From JBCCTX01 sp964468435 (GTDB lineage: Bacteria > Bacteroidota > Bacteroidia > J057): a DNA stretch of 64,000 nucleotides. Numbering within the stretch: position 1 is the stretch's first letter; each line of letters begins with the position of its first letter. Made by a program: the position numbers and the translations under genes. Location: NCBI GenBank assembly GCA_964468435.1, contig CAYXVE010000004.1, positions 87,075 through 151,074 on the forward strand. Reading direction: 5' to 3'. The notes below the pieces were generated by a model. That model did not search any database. It was given only the letters and a program-made list of their open reading frames with translations, and was not told the DNA's origin. Of the stretch, positions 18,375 to 28,451 are shown in pieces.

Positions 18375-20129
18375 GTGAGTCATAGCGGAAGTGACATGGC
18401 GGTATCTCCTCCTATTTATGGGAATATACAAGTAGATGATCAACTCAATATCAACACGCTGATTGATAGGATGGAATCTGTATCCAGCAGTTTTCTCAAT
18501 CAGTCTGAGTTCAATGCATACATGGTCCTAAGAAACGGACAGCGTTTTTATGGACTGAATAAATCCGAAGTTACCGGTCTATATCACGAGCACGATGGAA
18601 GTATTCAGTCCTTGGCCTTTTCGCTCAGTGCCCCCAATGGCGGTGGAGTCCGCATCAACCTTCAAAGGGTAAAAGATAAAGAATACCTTCGGGGTCAGTT
18701 TATTATCGCAACGGGTCGTAAGTGGATCAATGAGGAAATCTGGGAGATTTTACAGGGTACATGGGTGCCCAAGCCCCGCCCCGATGAAGCACTTATGACT
18801 ATGATGGAGAGCATCTTGGCTACCAAAGCTGCAGAAGAAACGCAACGTAAAGCTGCAATACATAATCGCACAGAGCAATCAGTTAGCCAAAAAGCTGATC
18901 TCGTTTATAGGGAAGAAGCCTTCTCGCTGGACTCTCAGGTGAGTTTTCAGCGGATAGTAGGATTACTCGATGAAATCTCCATCGTATTTTTGGATGAAGT
19001 AGCCTTTCATTTCAGGCTGGGTACTACCGATGGAGATTATTTTGTAGACATATCTCAGTCGCGTTTAAATCAGATTTTCCGCTTTGAGCGCTCACGCATT
19101 CATACACTATACATGGATGCTAATACTGATGATGGACAACGGGTCGATATTGTGTTGAGATTTCACAAGACAGGCAACAGTCCTGATACGCTTGTGGAGG
19201 TCACTGCATATGAAGCAGAAGAGATTGTTTTACATGTGAAGGAAGTGTTGGGAACTGGGAAAACCCAAAATCTCAAAGATACGGCGATCTTTCATAAGAA
19301 ATTCATCTTTGATCCTGAAGTGCTTTCCATAGATACACTTGTAATCCTGGTTAATGCGATCCTCGCTACCTATCTGAAAGAGGTAAACCCGGTTACAGGT
19401 CTATATACCTTTTCTGGTAAAATTTTTACACAGTTGAGCCTCAATCAACTTAAAGAAGCCTATCATCGAAATGAAAGCCAGGTGAAGAAACTTACGATTT
19501 CCGCTTCTAGTGCCAATGGCGCTTTGTTTTTTTTCCTGCTGTTTAAATGGGAGCATGATAAAGAACCCCATGGAGAAATACAGATGAATCTCGGAGATGA
19601 CGAGCGACATCAGACGGTAAATGAATTGATATGGGATAGACTCAAGTTTCGGTTACCTTATAAACAATCGGACCGTTCAACTGAAGCTAACCGGGAAATG
19701 GTTATCAATCCCGTTTATCAGATCCGACAGTTTTCAGATCGCGAAGCTGGTTGCCTGATGGTAATGCCTCTGGAGGCCTATTGGTCAGACCCTATATGGA
19801 ATTGTGTAAAGCATACCCTTGAAGGGCTCAACTATAAGTACTTACACCGGGCTTATGCCTTAAATGAAGAAGGAACACTGGAAAATACCTGGCAGGCAAT
19901 CAATGAAGTTGACTGGATTATTGTAGACCTTACCTATCGTCAGCCTGATGTATTTTACATTCTAGGTATAGCCCACACACTAGGGAAGGATGTGCTGATG
20001 ACAACTCAACATGAAAGAGACATTCCGTTGGAACTTCGCAAATTCGATTACCTGGTCTACGACAATAATCTTGCAGGGCTGGAAAAGCTACAGATAGAAT
20101 TGACCAAAAGATTAAGTAAGGAAAAATAG
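18375..20129 (+). CDS. Three-repeat protein with a nucleoside deoxyribosyltransferase/TIR-like C-terminal domain
   Basis: I do not recognise the full protein. Residues about 20-130, 182-295 and 308-425 look like three diverged copies of one module of some 115 residues: each opens with a helix containing D-x-L/I, has a LS/ISxSRL-NQ/LNQL-like helix start in the middle, then a beta hairpin and a closing helix with (N)E-x-I-x-x-x-L. The C-terminal 130 residues read GCLMVMPLE, DWIIVDLT, PDVFYILGIAHTLGKDVL and ERDIPLELRKFDYLVYD. This is the Rossmann-like layout of nucleoside deoxyribosyltransferase or TIR-like domains. The usual catalytic Glu of the (F/Y)ELG motif is Ile529. GTG at 18375 is the longest start; ATG at 18396 is an alternative. 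It lies alone between radC and dacB. Confidence 0.8.
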   Translation: MSHSGSDMAVSPPIYGNIQVDDQLNINTLIDRMESVSSSFLNQSEFNAYMVLRNGQRFYGLNKSEVTGLYHEHDGSIQSLAFSLSAPNGGGVRINLQRVKDKEYLRGQFIIATGRKWINEEIWEILQGTWVPKPRPDEALMTMMESILATKAAEETQRKAAIHNRTEQSVSQKADLVYREEAFSLDSQVSFQRIVGLLDEISIVFLDEVAFHFRLGTTDGDYFVDISQSRLNQIFRFERSRIHTLYMDANTDDGQRVDIVLRFHKTGNSPDTLVEVTAYEAEEIVLHVKEVLGTGKTQNLKDTAIFHKKFIFDPEVLSIDTLVILVNAILATYLKEVNPVTGLYTFSGKIFTQLSLNQLKEAYHRNESQVKKLTISASSANGALFFFLLFKWEHDKEPHGEIQMNLGDDERHQTVNELIWDRLKFRLPYKQSDRSTEANREMVINPVYQIRQFSDREAGCLMVMPLEAYWSDPIWNCVKHTLEGLNYKYLHRAYALNEEGTLENTWQAINEVDWIIVDLTYRQPDVFYILGIAHTLGKDVLMTTQHERDIPLELRKFDYLVYDNNLAGLEKLQIELTKRLSKEK

Positions 20130-20177
20130 AACCGGATGTTTTGGATATTTTCCTGATCAACAATATAAACTTTTCAA

Positions 20178-21677
20178 ATGAAGAAAATTTTGATGGCATC
20201 AGCTCAAGCTTGGAAGATGATACTTGTTCTCTTCACTGCAATATGTACCTCAATGCCCCTGTACACTCAACAAGCTCATCAATTGGATGCAGCCTTAGCA
20301 CAGATGAATAATGACCCTGATCTAAGATCTGCTACCTGGGGCTTCTGTGCAATAGATGTCCAGAGTGGTCAAGTGATTTCTGAGTTTAATTCAGAGAAAA
20401 GCATGGTTACAGCATCTGTCATGAAAGCTGTTACTACAGCTACTGCTCTGGGGATACTGGGAACAGGTTTCAGGTTTGAGACCTATCTCGAGTATGATGG
20501 TGAAATAGAAGCTCATGGTACGCTAAATGGGAATCTCTATTTAAGAGGTACAGGAGACCCCACACTGGGTAGTGACAGGTTTGAAGGAAATCCGGATGTA
20601 GAGGATATTTTCAGAATCTGGGCCGAAGCCATCCAGCAGGAAGGGATTACCCGGATTGAAGGAAAAGTAATTGCTGATGCTTCTATATTTGATTCTCAAT
20701 TGACACCTGGAAACTGGAGTTGGGAAGATATGGGTAATTACTATGGAGCAGGTGTGGCAGGATTAAATATTCATGAAAACCTCTACAGGCTCGATTTCAA
20801 ACCCGGGCAAACCACAGGTTCTCGTACGGAGATCATTCGTACGGTTCCATTTATGGATCAGCTATCTTTTATCAATGAAGTAACCACCGGAGCTGTTGGA
20901 TCAGGTGATAATGCCTATATTTTCGGTTCTCCCTATACAAACATCAGATTTATTAGAGGAACTATACCAGGCGGTAGAAATGTTTTTTCTATCAAGGGTT
21001 CTATCTCTGATCCGGTAAGATTCATCGCCAGACATCTGTACGAGACTATAGGCAAATGCGATATTCCTGTTATTAGAGGTTACAGTACCATGCTGGATGA
21101 GCAGAGAACCAATGTACATAATGAACGAAATATTATTCACATCCATCAATCCCCTTTTCTGAGTGAAATTGTAAAAGAGACCAACCTCGAAAGCATCAAT
21201 CTCTATGCCGAGGCACTCCTGAAAAGAATAGCTGCAGAACGAAGAAGGCCCGGATCGACTCGCGTTGGCCTCAAAATAGTAGACGAATATTGGGAAAGTA
21301 TGCAAATTGACACAAAGGGAATGCTGCTGAGAGATGGAAGTGGGCTTTCTTCTAATAATGTATTGAGCCCCCGGCAGATAGCAACCATTCTTCAGAAAAC
21401 GTATCATACCACTTATGGAGATGCTCTATGGCAGTCATTGCCAGTAGCTGGAAGGAGCGGAAGTTTGAAAAATATGCTGAGAGGAACCCGTGCGGAGGGT
21501 AGGCTAAGAGCTAAAAGTGGATACATCTCGGCAGTTCGTTCCTATGCCGGCTATGTAGAAACTTCTGGAAACCGACTGGTGGCATTTGCTATGCTCGCCA
21601 ATAATTTTACTTGTAGTGCAGGACAAATGCGTATAAAATTTGAAAGGCTGATGGTGAAGATGGCAGAAATGTATTAG
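20178..21677 (+). CDS. dacB: D-alanyl-D-alanine carboxypeptidase/endopeptidase (PBP4 family, S13)
   Basis: This periplasmic penicillin-binding protein trims or cleaves peptidoglycan cross-links. The 499-residue protein has a signal peptide (about residues 1-31). The active-site triad motifs of peptidase S13 are present: SVMK (SxxK, nucleophile S80), SIN in LESINLYAEALL (SxN) and KSG in RAKSGYISAV (KTG-type box). The long insert between the first two motifs (LRGTGDPTLGSDRF and following) is characteristic of the PBP4 class. It belongs with the downstream class A penicillin-binding protein in cell-wall metabolism. Confidence 0.94.
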   Translation: MKKILMASAQAWKMILVLFTAICTSMPLYTQQAHQLDAALAQMNNDPDLRSATWGFCAIDVQSGQVISEFNSEKSMVTASVMKAVTTATALGILGTGFRFETYLEYDGEIEAHGTLNGNLYLRGTGDPTLGSDRFEGNPDVEDIFRIWAEAIQQEGITRIEGKVIADASIFDSQLTPGNWSWEDMGNYYGAGVAGLNIHENLYRLDFKPGQTTGSRTEIIRTVPFMDQLSFINEVTTGAVGSGDNAYIFGSPYTNIRFIRGTIPGGRNVFSIKGSISDPVRFIARHLYETIGKCDIPVIRGYSTMLDEQRTNVHNERNIIHIHQSPFLSEIVKETNLESINLYAEALLKRIAAERRRPGSTRVGLKIVDEYWESMQIDTKGMLLRDGSGLSSNNVLSPRQIATILQKTYHTTYGDALWQSLPVAGRSGSLKNMLRGTRAEGRLRAKSGYISAVRSYAGYVETSGNRLVAFAMLANNFTCSAGQMRIKFERLMVKMAEMY

Positions 21678-21703
21678 TCAGAATAAACCACTATATTTAT
21701 ATC

Positions 21704-22870
21704 ATGCTCAACCCTCGGAAAGACCTTTTTCAGCTTCCATCAGAAGTTACATACCTCAATTGTGCATATATGTCCCCCATGCTGAAGAGCGTGGAGATGG
21801 CGGGAATTGAAGGAATTCGCATGAAAAGGGCTCCTTTTTATATTACGAAAGACGAGTTTTTTGAAATTCCATACAGGGTACGTACTGAATTTGCCAAAAC
21901 GATACATTCAAAGGAAGCCCGGCGGATCAGCCTGATACCTTCAGTTTCCTATGGAATGGGTATCGTAGCGCGGAATCTGGCCTTGAGCAAGGGAGATGAG
22001 ATTATAGTAGTTGGAGAACAATTCCCCAGTAACGTATACCCCTGGCTGAAACTTGCTACAGATAAAGGTGCAAAGGTTCGGATCATTTCCAGTCCGGAAG
22101 TAAACCAAAATCGTGGAAAACATTGGAATGAGCACATACTCGAAGCGATAACTTCCAAGACTCGTATGGTATCCCTGGGGCATGTACACTGGGCAGACGG
22201 TACCCTCTTTGATCTTGCATCAATCCGTCAGAGAACCCTCGACGTGGATGCATTACTGGTGATAGATGGAACTCAATCCGTAGGAGCCTTACCACTTGAT
22301 GTAGAAGCTATCAAGCCTGATGCACTAATTTGTGCAGGTTACAAATGGCTCATGGGACCCTATAGCACTGGGCTGGCATACCTGGGAGAATACTTCGATG
22401 ATGGAGAACCCCTCGAGGAAAATTGGAAGAACCGCCTGAATAGTCACGATTTTGCCAATCTCGTAAATTATCAGCCCCTATATCAGGATTTTGCAGTAAG
22501 ATATGATGTGGGAGAATCCAGTAATTTCATTTTATTGCCTATGTTATTGGAGGCATTGCGACAGATAAACCTATGGCAACCCGGGCAGATACAGGATTAT
22601 TGTCGTCAACTGGTACACGATCCTTTAGAACAGCTTCGCGAATATGGATATACTGTAGAAGATCCGGATTTCAGATCTTCACATCTTTTTGGAATTCGGG
22701 TACCTCAGGGTACAGACCTGCAAACCCTCAAGCAAAGATTTGCTGATCAAAATATTTATGTCTCCATCCGGGGAAACGCCATCAGAGTATCACCACATCT
22801 ATACAATGATGAAAAGGATATGGAACACCTGGTACACACCTGTTTGCAGTTACCTGCTCACTCTTCTTGA
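21704..22870 (+). CDS. Class V aminotransferase (cysteine desulfurase/isopenicillin-epimerase-like)
   Basis: This 388-residue fold-type I PLP enzyme has LNCAYMSP near the start, the cofactor aspartate region VIDGTQSVGALPLDV and the Schiff-base lysine in CAGYKWLMGP. The conserved C-terminal part recognises the substrate carboxylate (SIRGNAIRVSPHLYN). The sequence is closer to the uncharacterised kynureninase- or epimerase-like branch than to SufS, because no conserved desulfurase cysteine loop is visible. The substrate is unknown. It starts 26 bases after dacB and may be cotranscribed with it. Confidence 0.88.
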   Translation: MLNPRKDLFQLPSEVTYLNCAYMSPMLKSVEMAGIEGIRMKRAPFYITKDEFFEIPYRVRTEFAKTIHSKEARRISLIPSVSYGMGIVARNLALSKGDEIIVVGEQFPSNVYPWLKLATDKGAKVRIISSPEVNQNRGKHWNEHILEAITSKTRMVSLGHVHWADGTLFDLASIRQRTLDVDALLVIDGTQSVGALPLDVEAIKPDALICAGYKWLMGPYSTGLAYLGEYFDDGEPLEENWKNRLNSHDFANLVNYQPLYQDFAVRYDVGESSNFILLPMLLEALRQINLWQPGQIQDYCRQLVHDPLEQLREYGYTVEDPDFRSSHLFGIRVPQGTDLQTLKQRFADQNIYVSIRGNAIRVSPHLYNDEKDMEHLVHTCLQLPAHSS

Positions 22871-22976
22871 TCAGAAACTGAAAGTATAGACTAACATGAT
22901 CTGAAGGTTAACATTTTATCCGAAGTTTCGTCTCTATCAACATACAACTAAACAATACACACTACTATCAGGATTT

Positions 22977-25433
22977 ATGTGGGATTCATTTTCATCTTTC
23001 ATGGAAAAGTGGTCATCCTGGAAACAAGCCAATCCCAGGATTATAAAAGTTCTGTTCTACTATGGGATATCGCTTCTGGTTGTTTTTGCTCTCTATATTT
23101 GTTTGTATCTACTTATTTATTTTGGCGCCTTTGAAAGAATACCCATCGAGGCGGAATTGCTGAATATCGATCAACCTGTTGCTTCTGAGATTTACAGTGC
23201 TGATAGTGTGCTGCTAGGAAAATATTATATTCAAAACCGCTCTGAGGTAGCTTACGAGGATATCTCTCCCTGGATGATTCAGGCTCTTATCTGTACTGAG
23301 GATGCCCGGTTTTACAGACATTCCGGTGTAGACCATAGAAGCCTGGCTCGCGTACTCTTCAAATCAATCCTTCTGCAGGACCGAAGCGCTGGCGGTGGTA
23401 GCACCCTAAGTCAGCAATTAGCTAAAAATCTTTTTCCCAGAAAAAAATATGGGATTCTGACAATTCCAGTAAACAAGATTCGCGAAGCCATCATCGCACG
23501 CAGATTGGAACGCATTTACACTAAAGAAGAAATACTTACCCTATATCTCAATACGGTTTCATTTGGTGAATCTGCATATGGAGTGGGTACTGCTGCAAAG
23601 CGTTTTTTCAACCGCTCTCCCAGCGAGCTCAGAATAGAACAGGCAGCTACCCTGGTCGGTATGTTGAAAGCGACTTCGTTTTACAATCCTCGCCTTCATC
23701 CGGAAAGAGCAAAAGAACGCAGGAATGTTGTGCTTGATCAGATGGCTAAATATAGTATGATCGATCAGCGCACAGAAGATTCTCTCCAGCGGATTCCACT
23801 TGAACTGGACTATCAGCTTTATACACCTAGTGATGGACTTGCACCTTACTTCAGAGCTACGATAGCATCCGATATCAAGGATATTCTGCGGGAATATGCC
23901 AGAGATGGCGGTAAATTGTACAACTTATATACCGATGGGATCAGAATCTATACGACGCTTGATAGTCGCCTGCAACAATATGCTGAAGAGGCTGTCAGTG
24001 AACACATGCAAGGGCTTCAAAAAACCTTTTTCAGACACTGGAAGGATCAAAAACCCTGGGGCAATGATCTTTCTGTTATCGAAAGGGCTACAAGGAGATC
24101 AGATCGGTATCAGACACTTACAGCTCGGGGATTTTCATCTGAGAATATTATTGAAGCTTTTGCCAAACCTTCGGATATGCGCGTATTTAGCTGGGAGGGA
24201 TCCAGAGATACCATCATGAGTGCCATAGATTCAATCATGTACTATGCGCAGTTTCTCAACGCTGGATTTCAAGCGGTTGATCCCTTTTCAGGAGAAATAA
24301 AAGCATGGGTAGGAGGAATCGATTACCATTATTTCCAATATGATCATGTATTGGCCAGAAGGCAGGTAGGCTCTACTTTCAAGCCTATTGTATACGCTGC
24401 AGCACTGGAAAATGGCTTTTCACCCTGCAAATATCTGGATAATACCAAGCAGGTTTATGAAGCGTATGAAGGGTGGTCTCCTGGTAATGCGGATGGGGAA
24501 TATGGAGGAAGTTACTCACTTGCAGGTGGACTTACACACTCTGTCAATACCATCACCGTCTCTCTATTGATGGATATCGGAGTAGAGGCAGTTATAAGAC
24601 AGGCATATCTCATGGGTATCAAAAGCGAATTACCTGAAGAACCTTCGATAGCTCTGGGTACAGCAGAACTCAACCTCTCAGAAATGCTTTCAGTATATAG
24701 CACTTTTGCCAATGGTGGTTTTGCTACGGAATCAAAATATCTCAGCAGGGTAGAAGCTGCTGATGGAACAGTGATCTTTGAGAAGCAGGAGGAGAGTCAA
24801 CTTCAGCGAAGAGTCATGTCGGAACGTACTGCACAGCTCATGCTGGAAATGCTTCAGGCTGTCGTAGATAGTGGTACAGCCCGTGATATCCGGTACCGTT
24901 ATGGCATTAGAGGCCCTGTCGCTGGCAAGACTGGTACGACACAGGCACATGCAGATGGGTGGTTTATCGGCTTTACGCCACATTTGGTGGCAGGTGTCTG
25001 GGTCGGAGCTGAAGACCCCAAAGTGCGGTTCAGATCTATGCAACTGGGGCAGGGTGCAAAAACAGCTTTACCCATTTGGGCAAAGTTTATGCAACGTGTA
25101 AAAGCAGATCCCTCTCTGAAGACTTTTCAGGTAGATACTTTCTCTCAAACAGATATTTTTACCCTTTCTGAACTCGATTGCCCCATGTACATGGAAGAAC
25201 AGGAAGAGGATCGCAACTTTTTCTTTAAATTCAGGAACTGGGTCGATGAATGGAAAGACCGTAGAAAAATGGATCGGGAAGATCGAATTGAACTGAGAAA
25301 TCAAAGACGCAAAGAACGGAGAAAACTGAAGCACATGATGAGAAATCAATCTGACAGGTACGGATACCTCACTCCCGAGGAGCGACGTAAACGCTTAAAA
25401 CTCAAGCAAAAATATGGCTACAGAGACCAGTAA
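22977..25433 (+). CDS. Class A penicillin-binding protein (PBP1A-type)
   Basis: This 818-residue bifunctional enzyme polymerises and cross-links peptidoglycan. One transmembrane helix lies at residues 28-50. The glycosyltransferase domain shows TEDARFYRHSGVD with catalytic E108, GGSTLSQQLAKNLF, and ERIYTKEEILTLYLN. The transpeptidase domain has GSTFKP (nucleophile about S466), SVNT (SxN) and KTGTTQ. The C-terminal 60 residues form a very basic tail (RRKERRKLK and similar) that could bind wall polymers or nucleic acid, which is uncommon in enterobacterial relatives. After the stop, a small ATGGTT/AACCAT hairpin lies at 25452-25467 without a T tract; the rest of the gap to 25685 shows nothing clear. 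Confidence 0.95.
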   Translation: MWDSFSSFMEKWSSWKQANPRIIKVLFYYGISLLVVFALYICLYLLIYFGAFERIPIEAELLNIDQPVASEIYSADSVLLGKYYIQNRSEVAYEDISPWMIQALICTEDARFYRHSGVDHRSLARVLFKSILLQDRSAGGGSTLSQQLAKNLFPRKKYGILTIPVNKIREAIIARRLERIYTKEEILTLYLNTVSFGESAYGVGTAAKRFFNRSPSELRIEQAATLVGMLKATSFYNPRLHPERAKERRNVVLDQMAKYSMIDQRTEDSLQRIPLELDYQLYTPSDGLAPYFRATIASDIKDILREYARDGGKLYNLYTDGIRIYTTLDSRLQQYAEEAVSEHMQGLQKTFFRHWKDQKPWGNDLSVIERATRRSDRYQTLTARGFSSENIIEAFAKPSDMRVFSWEGSRDTIMSAIDSIMYYAQFLNAGFQAVDPFSGEIKAWVGGIDYHYFQYDHVLARRQVGSTFKPIVYAAALENGFSPCKYLDNTKQVYEAYEGWSPGNADGEYGGSYSLAGGLTHSVNTITVSLLMDIGVEAVIRQAYLMGIKSELPEEPSIALGTAELNLSEMLSVYSTFANGGFATESKYLSRVEAADGTVIFEKQEESQLQRRVMSERTAQLMLEMLQAVVDSGTARDIRYRYGIRGPVAGKTGTTQAHADGWFIGFTPHLVAGVWVGAEDPKVRFRSMQLGQGAKTALPIWAKFMQRVKADPSLKTFQVDTFSQTDIFTLSELDCPMYMEEQEEDRNFFFKFRNWVDEWKDRRKMDREDRIELRNQRRKERRKLKHMMRNQSDRYGYLTPEERRKRLKLKQKYGYRDQ

Positions 25434-25685
25434 CTCATTTCAAGCAGAAAAATGGTTTAGCAACCATGGATTTACCTCAATCTGTACGATATATCGCAAG
25501 CAAAAATTGATGATATATTATGTGTCACAGGAGTGAAAAGTGATCTTGGCTGAGCATGTAAGCTTTCATACCAGTTGAAATAATGAAAACCGTAGTGTTC
25601 GATGCAAATAGTGTATTTGGGAAATATTCCGTAATATTATTATTGAGCTGATTATTTCCATGATTTCCAATTACTAGTATTTAAA

Positions 25686-27656
25686 ATGAATCCACGTGTT
25701 TATTTGTTGATCATCAATAGCTTCATCTTTTCGATTAACTCTCTTGCCCAACCCCAATCACTGCTCGACAGTCTGATATCAGGATATGATCATGCATCAT
25801 CAGATTCACAAAAATATGTCTATGCCTCTGAGTTATTCTGGGAATATATCAACCTAGAACCAGATACGGGATTTTTTTATGCTCAAAAGGCCCTTGAAGC
25901 TGCAGAAAGAATGAAGGATATGGAGAAGAAGGCTCGGAGCCTGAATTTTTGGGGAATTTATTATAGAAATAAGGGTAATTTTTCATCAGCAGATTCTGTG
26001 ATGATTATATCTATCGATCTACAACAGAAGATTGGAGATACCCTAGGACTTTCCCGCAGCTATGGCAACATGGCTAATCTCTATGATGCACAGGGAAATT
26101 ATGAAGAAACCATCGAGATGAATTTCAAAGCCATGGAATTATACCAAACATTGAAAGATACTGTGGGGATCGGAATATGCTTGAACAATATCGGACGTAT
26201 ACATTATCTGATGAAACAAAATGAACAGGCAATAGATTTTTTTACCAAAGCCCTGGAAATCAGTACAGCTCATAAAGATAGCCTGGGTATGGCACAAAAT
26301 CTGGGTAATATAGGGATCATCGAAAAACAATTGGAAAACTACGAAGAAGCTTTGGCAACTTACAAGCGTTCTATGCAAATTTTCCAGAAGATTAATCAAC
26401 CTAGAAGTGTGGCATATAACCTGATGAACATCGGTTTGATGCATCGTGAACTAAAAGATTACCTCAAAGCAGAAAAATACATGATGGATGCGCTGGAAAT
26501 TATACAGGATTTGGAAGATCCTAGGGCTGTGGCATTGCTATATGATAATCTAGGGAAAAATTTTCTGTTACAAGATCAATTTAGTAAATCTCTTTATTAT
26601 GCTCACCTAGCTGAAAGTATAGCAAGTAAACTAGGAGCTAAGTACGAATTGCGCAATGCTTATCAGACAATCTATAAATCATATGAAGGCGTAGGGGATT
26701 ATCGGCAGGCATTTTATTATCAGGAAAAGTATCTACAACTCAAAGATTCTCTTTTTAATGAATCCAATACAGCTAAAATACAGGAGCTGGAGGCAAAATA
26801 TGAAAGTGAGCGTAAAGAAAATGAGCTTGCACAGCTAAATGAAGAACGGGCAGTACAAGAGGCTATCATTCAAAAGCAAAAAGCAGATATCCGCACCAGA
26901 AATGGTGTGATAGCAGGAGGGGTACTAGCACTGGTACTAGCGGCATTTGCTACCAACAACTACCGTCAAAAACAGAAGATCGCCAAACAGGAACGCGAAA
27001 TTGAATATCAGAAAAGAGTCGAATTGCAAAATCAACAAAAGCTATTGATGATGGATGCCATGATCGAAGGACAGGAAAACGAACGAAGGAGGGTGGCAAA
27101 AGACCTGCATGATGGAGTTGGAAGTCTGTTGGCTGCTCTCAAAATCCAGGTCGGGACCTTGGGTGACGCAGAGAAAAGCATGATGATAGATAAAACCTAT
27201 CAAATGGCAGGTGATGCCTATGACGAAGTCCGGAGAGTCGCACATAATATGATGCCTCAGGCATTGATCGATCAGGGATTGATTCCTGCGCTCAGACAAC
27301 TCGCCCATCAGGCAGGAAATTCCAGTGGGCTGGATATACACTGGCAATTACTGGGTAACGATCCTCGGTTCAAAGCCAATGAAGAAATGATGATTTACCG
27401 GATCGTACAGGAATTATTGAATAATACAGTCAAACACGCTAAAGCAAGGGAGGTATGGGTTCAGTTCAGTGAAGAAGAACACGACTATGTATTGATGGTA
27501 GAAGATGATGGCAAGGGCTTTGATATGAATGATCAAAAACAAGGACTGGGATTAGAGAGCATACGCTCCAGAGCTGAATACCTGGGAGCTGAAATTGAAA
27601 TAGATTCCAGACCCGGTCAGGGGACGTCTATTAATTTGTTTATTCCTAAATTGTAG
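25686..27656 (+). CDS. TPR-containing sensor histidine kinase (HisKA_3 type)
   Basis: This 656-residue protein has a signal peptide (1-21) and a periplasmic array of roughly seven TPR units of 40 residues (for example GLSRSYGNMANLYDAQGNYE and MAQNLGNIGIIEKQLENYEE). A coiled coil comes next, then one membrane helix at about 407-426 and a cytoplasmic kinase. The phosphorylated histidine is H475 in DLHDGVGSLLAALK, of the HisKA_3 type, and the ATP site has ELLNNTVKHAK, DDGKGFD and GLGLESI. It pairs with the response regulator 29 bases downstream. Periplasmic TPR sensors of this kind are common in Bacteroidota; the ligand is unknown. Confidence 0.93.
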   Translation: MNPRVYLLIINSFIFSINSLAQPQSLLDSLISGYDHASSDSQKYVYASELFWEYINLEPDTGFFYAQKALEAAERMKDMEKKARSLNFWGIYYRNKGNFSSADSVMIISIDLQQKIGDTLGLSRSYGNMANLYDAQGNYEETIEMNFKAMELYQTLKDTVGIGICLNNIGRIHYLMKQNEQAIDFFTKALEISTAHKDSLGMAQNLGNIGIIEKQLENYEEALATYKRSMQIFQKINQPRSVAYNLMNIGLMHRELKDYLKAEKYMMDALEIIQDLEDPRAVALLYDNLGKNFLLQDQFSKSLYYAHLAESIASKLGAKYELRNAYQTIYKSYEGVGDYRQAFYYQEKYLQLKDSLFNESNTAKIQELEAKYESERKENELAQLNEERAVQEAIIQKQKADIRTRNGVIAGGVLALVLAAFATNNYRQKQKIAKQEREIEYQKRVELQNQQKLLMMDAMIEGQENERRRVAKDLHDGVGSLLAALKIQVGTLGDAEKSMMIDKTYQMAGDAYDEVRRVAHNMMPQALIDQGLIPALRQLAHQAGNSSGLDIHWQLLGNDPRFKANEEMMIYRIVQELLNNTVKHAKAREVWVQFSEEEHDYVLMVEDDGKGFDMNDQKQGLGLESIRSRAEYLGAEIEIDSRPGQGTSINLFIPKL

Positions 27657-27685
27657 CATAGCATACGTAGTATTATTTAACGTAA

Positions 27686-28330
27686 ATGATTCGCATTCTA
27701 TTAGCAGATGATCATCAGGTCCTTTTGGATGGAATACGGCAGTTAATTGCTCAAGAAAAGGACATGGAAGTGCTGGCACAGGCCAGACACGGCGAGGAAG
27801 TGTTGGCAAAGCTTCAAAAGCATAAACTAGATGTGGTTTTACTGGATATCAATATGCCTGGGAAGGATGGAATGGAAGTCTGTCAGGATATCCGTAATCG
27901 CTATCCTGCTACTAAGGTTCTAGTGCTGAGCATGCATACAGATTCCGACCATATCACCGCAATGCTGAAACGAGGGGCCAATGGATATGTATCCAAGAAT
28001 GCAGCTTTTGAAGAAATCGTAGATGCCATACGTGCAGTATATCACGGTGAGACTTATTTCAGCCATGAAATATCACAGTCTGTCATGCGTAGCATGACCA
28101 GTACTGTTCCTCCCGAAGAAGAAACCATTACCATAAGACTCAGCAGAAGGGAAAGAGAGGTACTCAACCTTATCGTCGAGGAATTTACCACTCAGGAGAT
28201 TGCTGACAAACTGTTTATCAGTATCAAAACGGTCGAGACCCACCGCAAGAACCTCCTTACGAAGCTCAATGCCAGAAATACAGCAGGACTGGTCAGGATT
28301 GCGATGGAAAAAGGACTTATATCCTCTTGA
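27686..28330 (+). CDS. NarL/LuxR-type response regulator
   Basis: This 214-residue regulator has a receiver domain with the acidic pair D8/D9, phosphoacceptor D54 in LLDINMPGKDG and K104 in YVSKNA. A LuxR-type helix-turn-helix follows (LSRREREVLNL, TTQEIADKLFISIKTVETHR). It is the cognate partner of the preceding sensor kinase, with which it forms an operon. A plausible target is the adjacent secreted-protein operon, whose leader contains two inverted repeats, but no binding site can be proven. Confidence 0.95.
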   Translation: MIRILLADDHQVLLDGIRQLIAQEKDMEVLAQARHGEEVLAKLQKHKLDVVLLDINMPGKDGMEVCQDIRNRYPATKVLVLSMHTDSDHITAMLKRGANGYVSKNAAFEEIVDAIRAVYHGETYFSHEISQSVMRSMTSTVPPEEETITIRLSRREREVLNLIVEEFTTQEIADKLFISIKTVETHRKNLLTKLNARNTAGLVRIAMEKGLISS

Positions 28331-28355
28331 AACCTTTTGCGAATCCTACCTATAA

Positions 28356-28449
28356 ACCCTGAATGATCTATATCAGGGTATTCACTGAACAAATATTTCA
28401 GATAAATAGGGATATTCAACCATTCCAAAACTCAAACCTAATCCCTATT
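28356..28449 (+). promoter_or_regulatory. Two inverted repeats in the leader of the T9SS cargo gene
   Basis: ACCCTGA at 28356-28362 pairs with TCAGGGT at 28373-28379 across a 10-base loop. AATAGGGAT at 28405-28413 pairs perfectly with ATCCCTATT at 28441-28449 across 27 bases, and its 3' arm ends 2 bases before the ATG. The first could be a weak terminator for the regulator gene. The second could be an operator or a structure that blocks the start codon. Confidence 0.4.
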
Positions 28450-28451
28450 CC

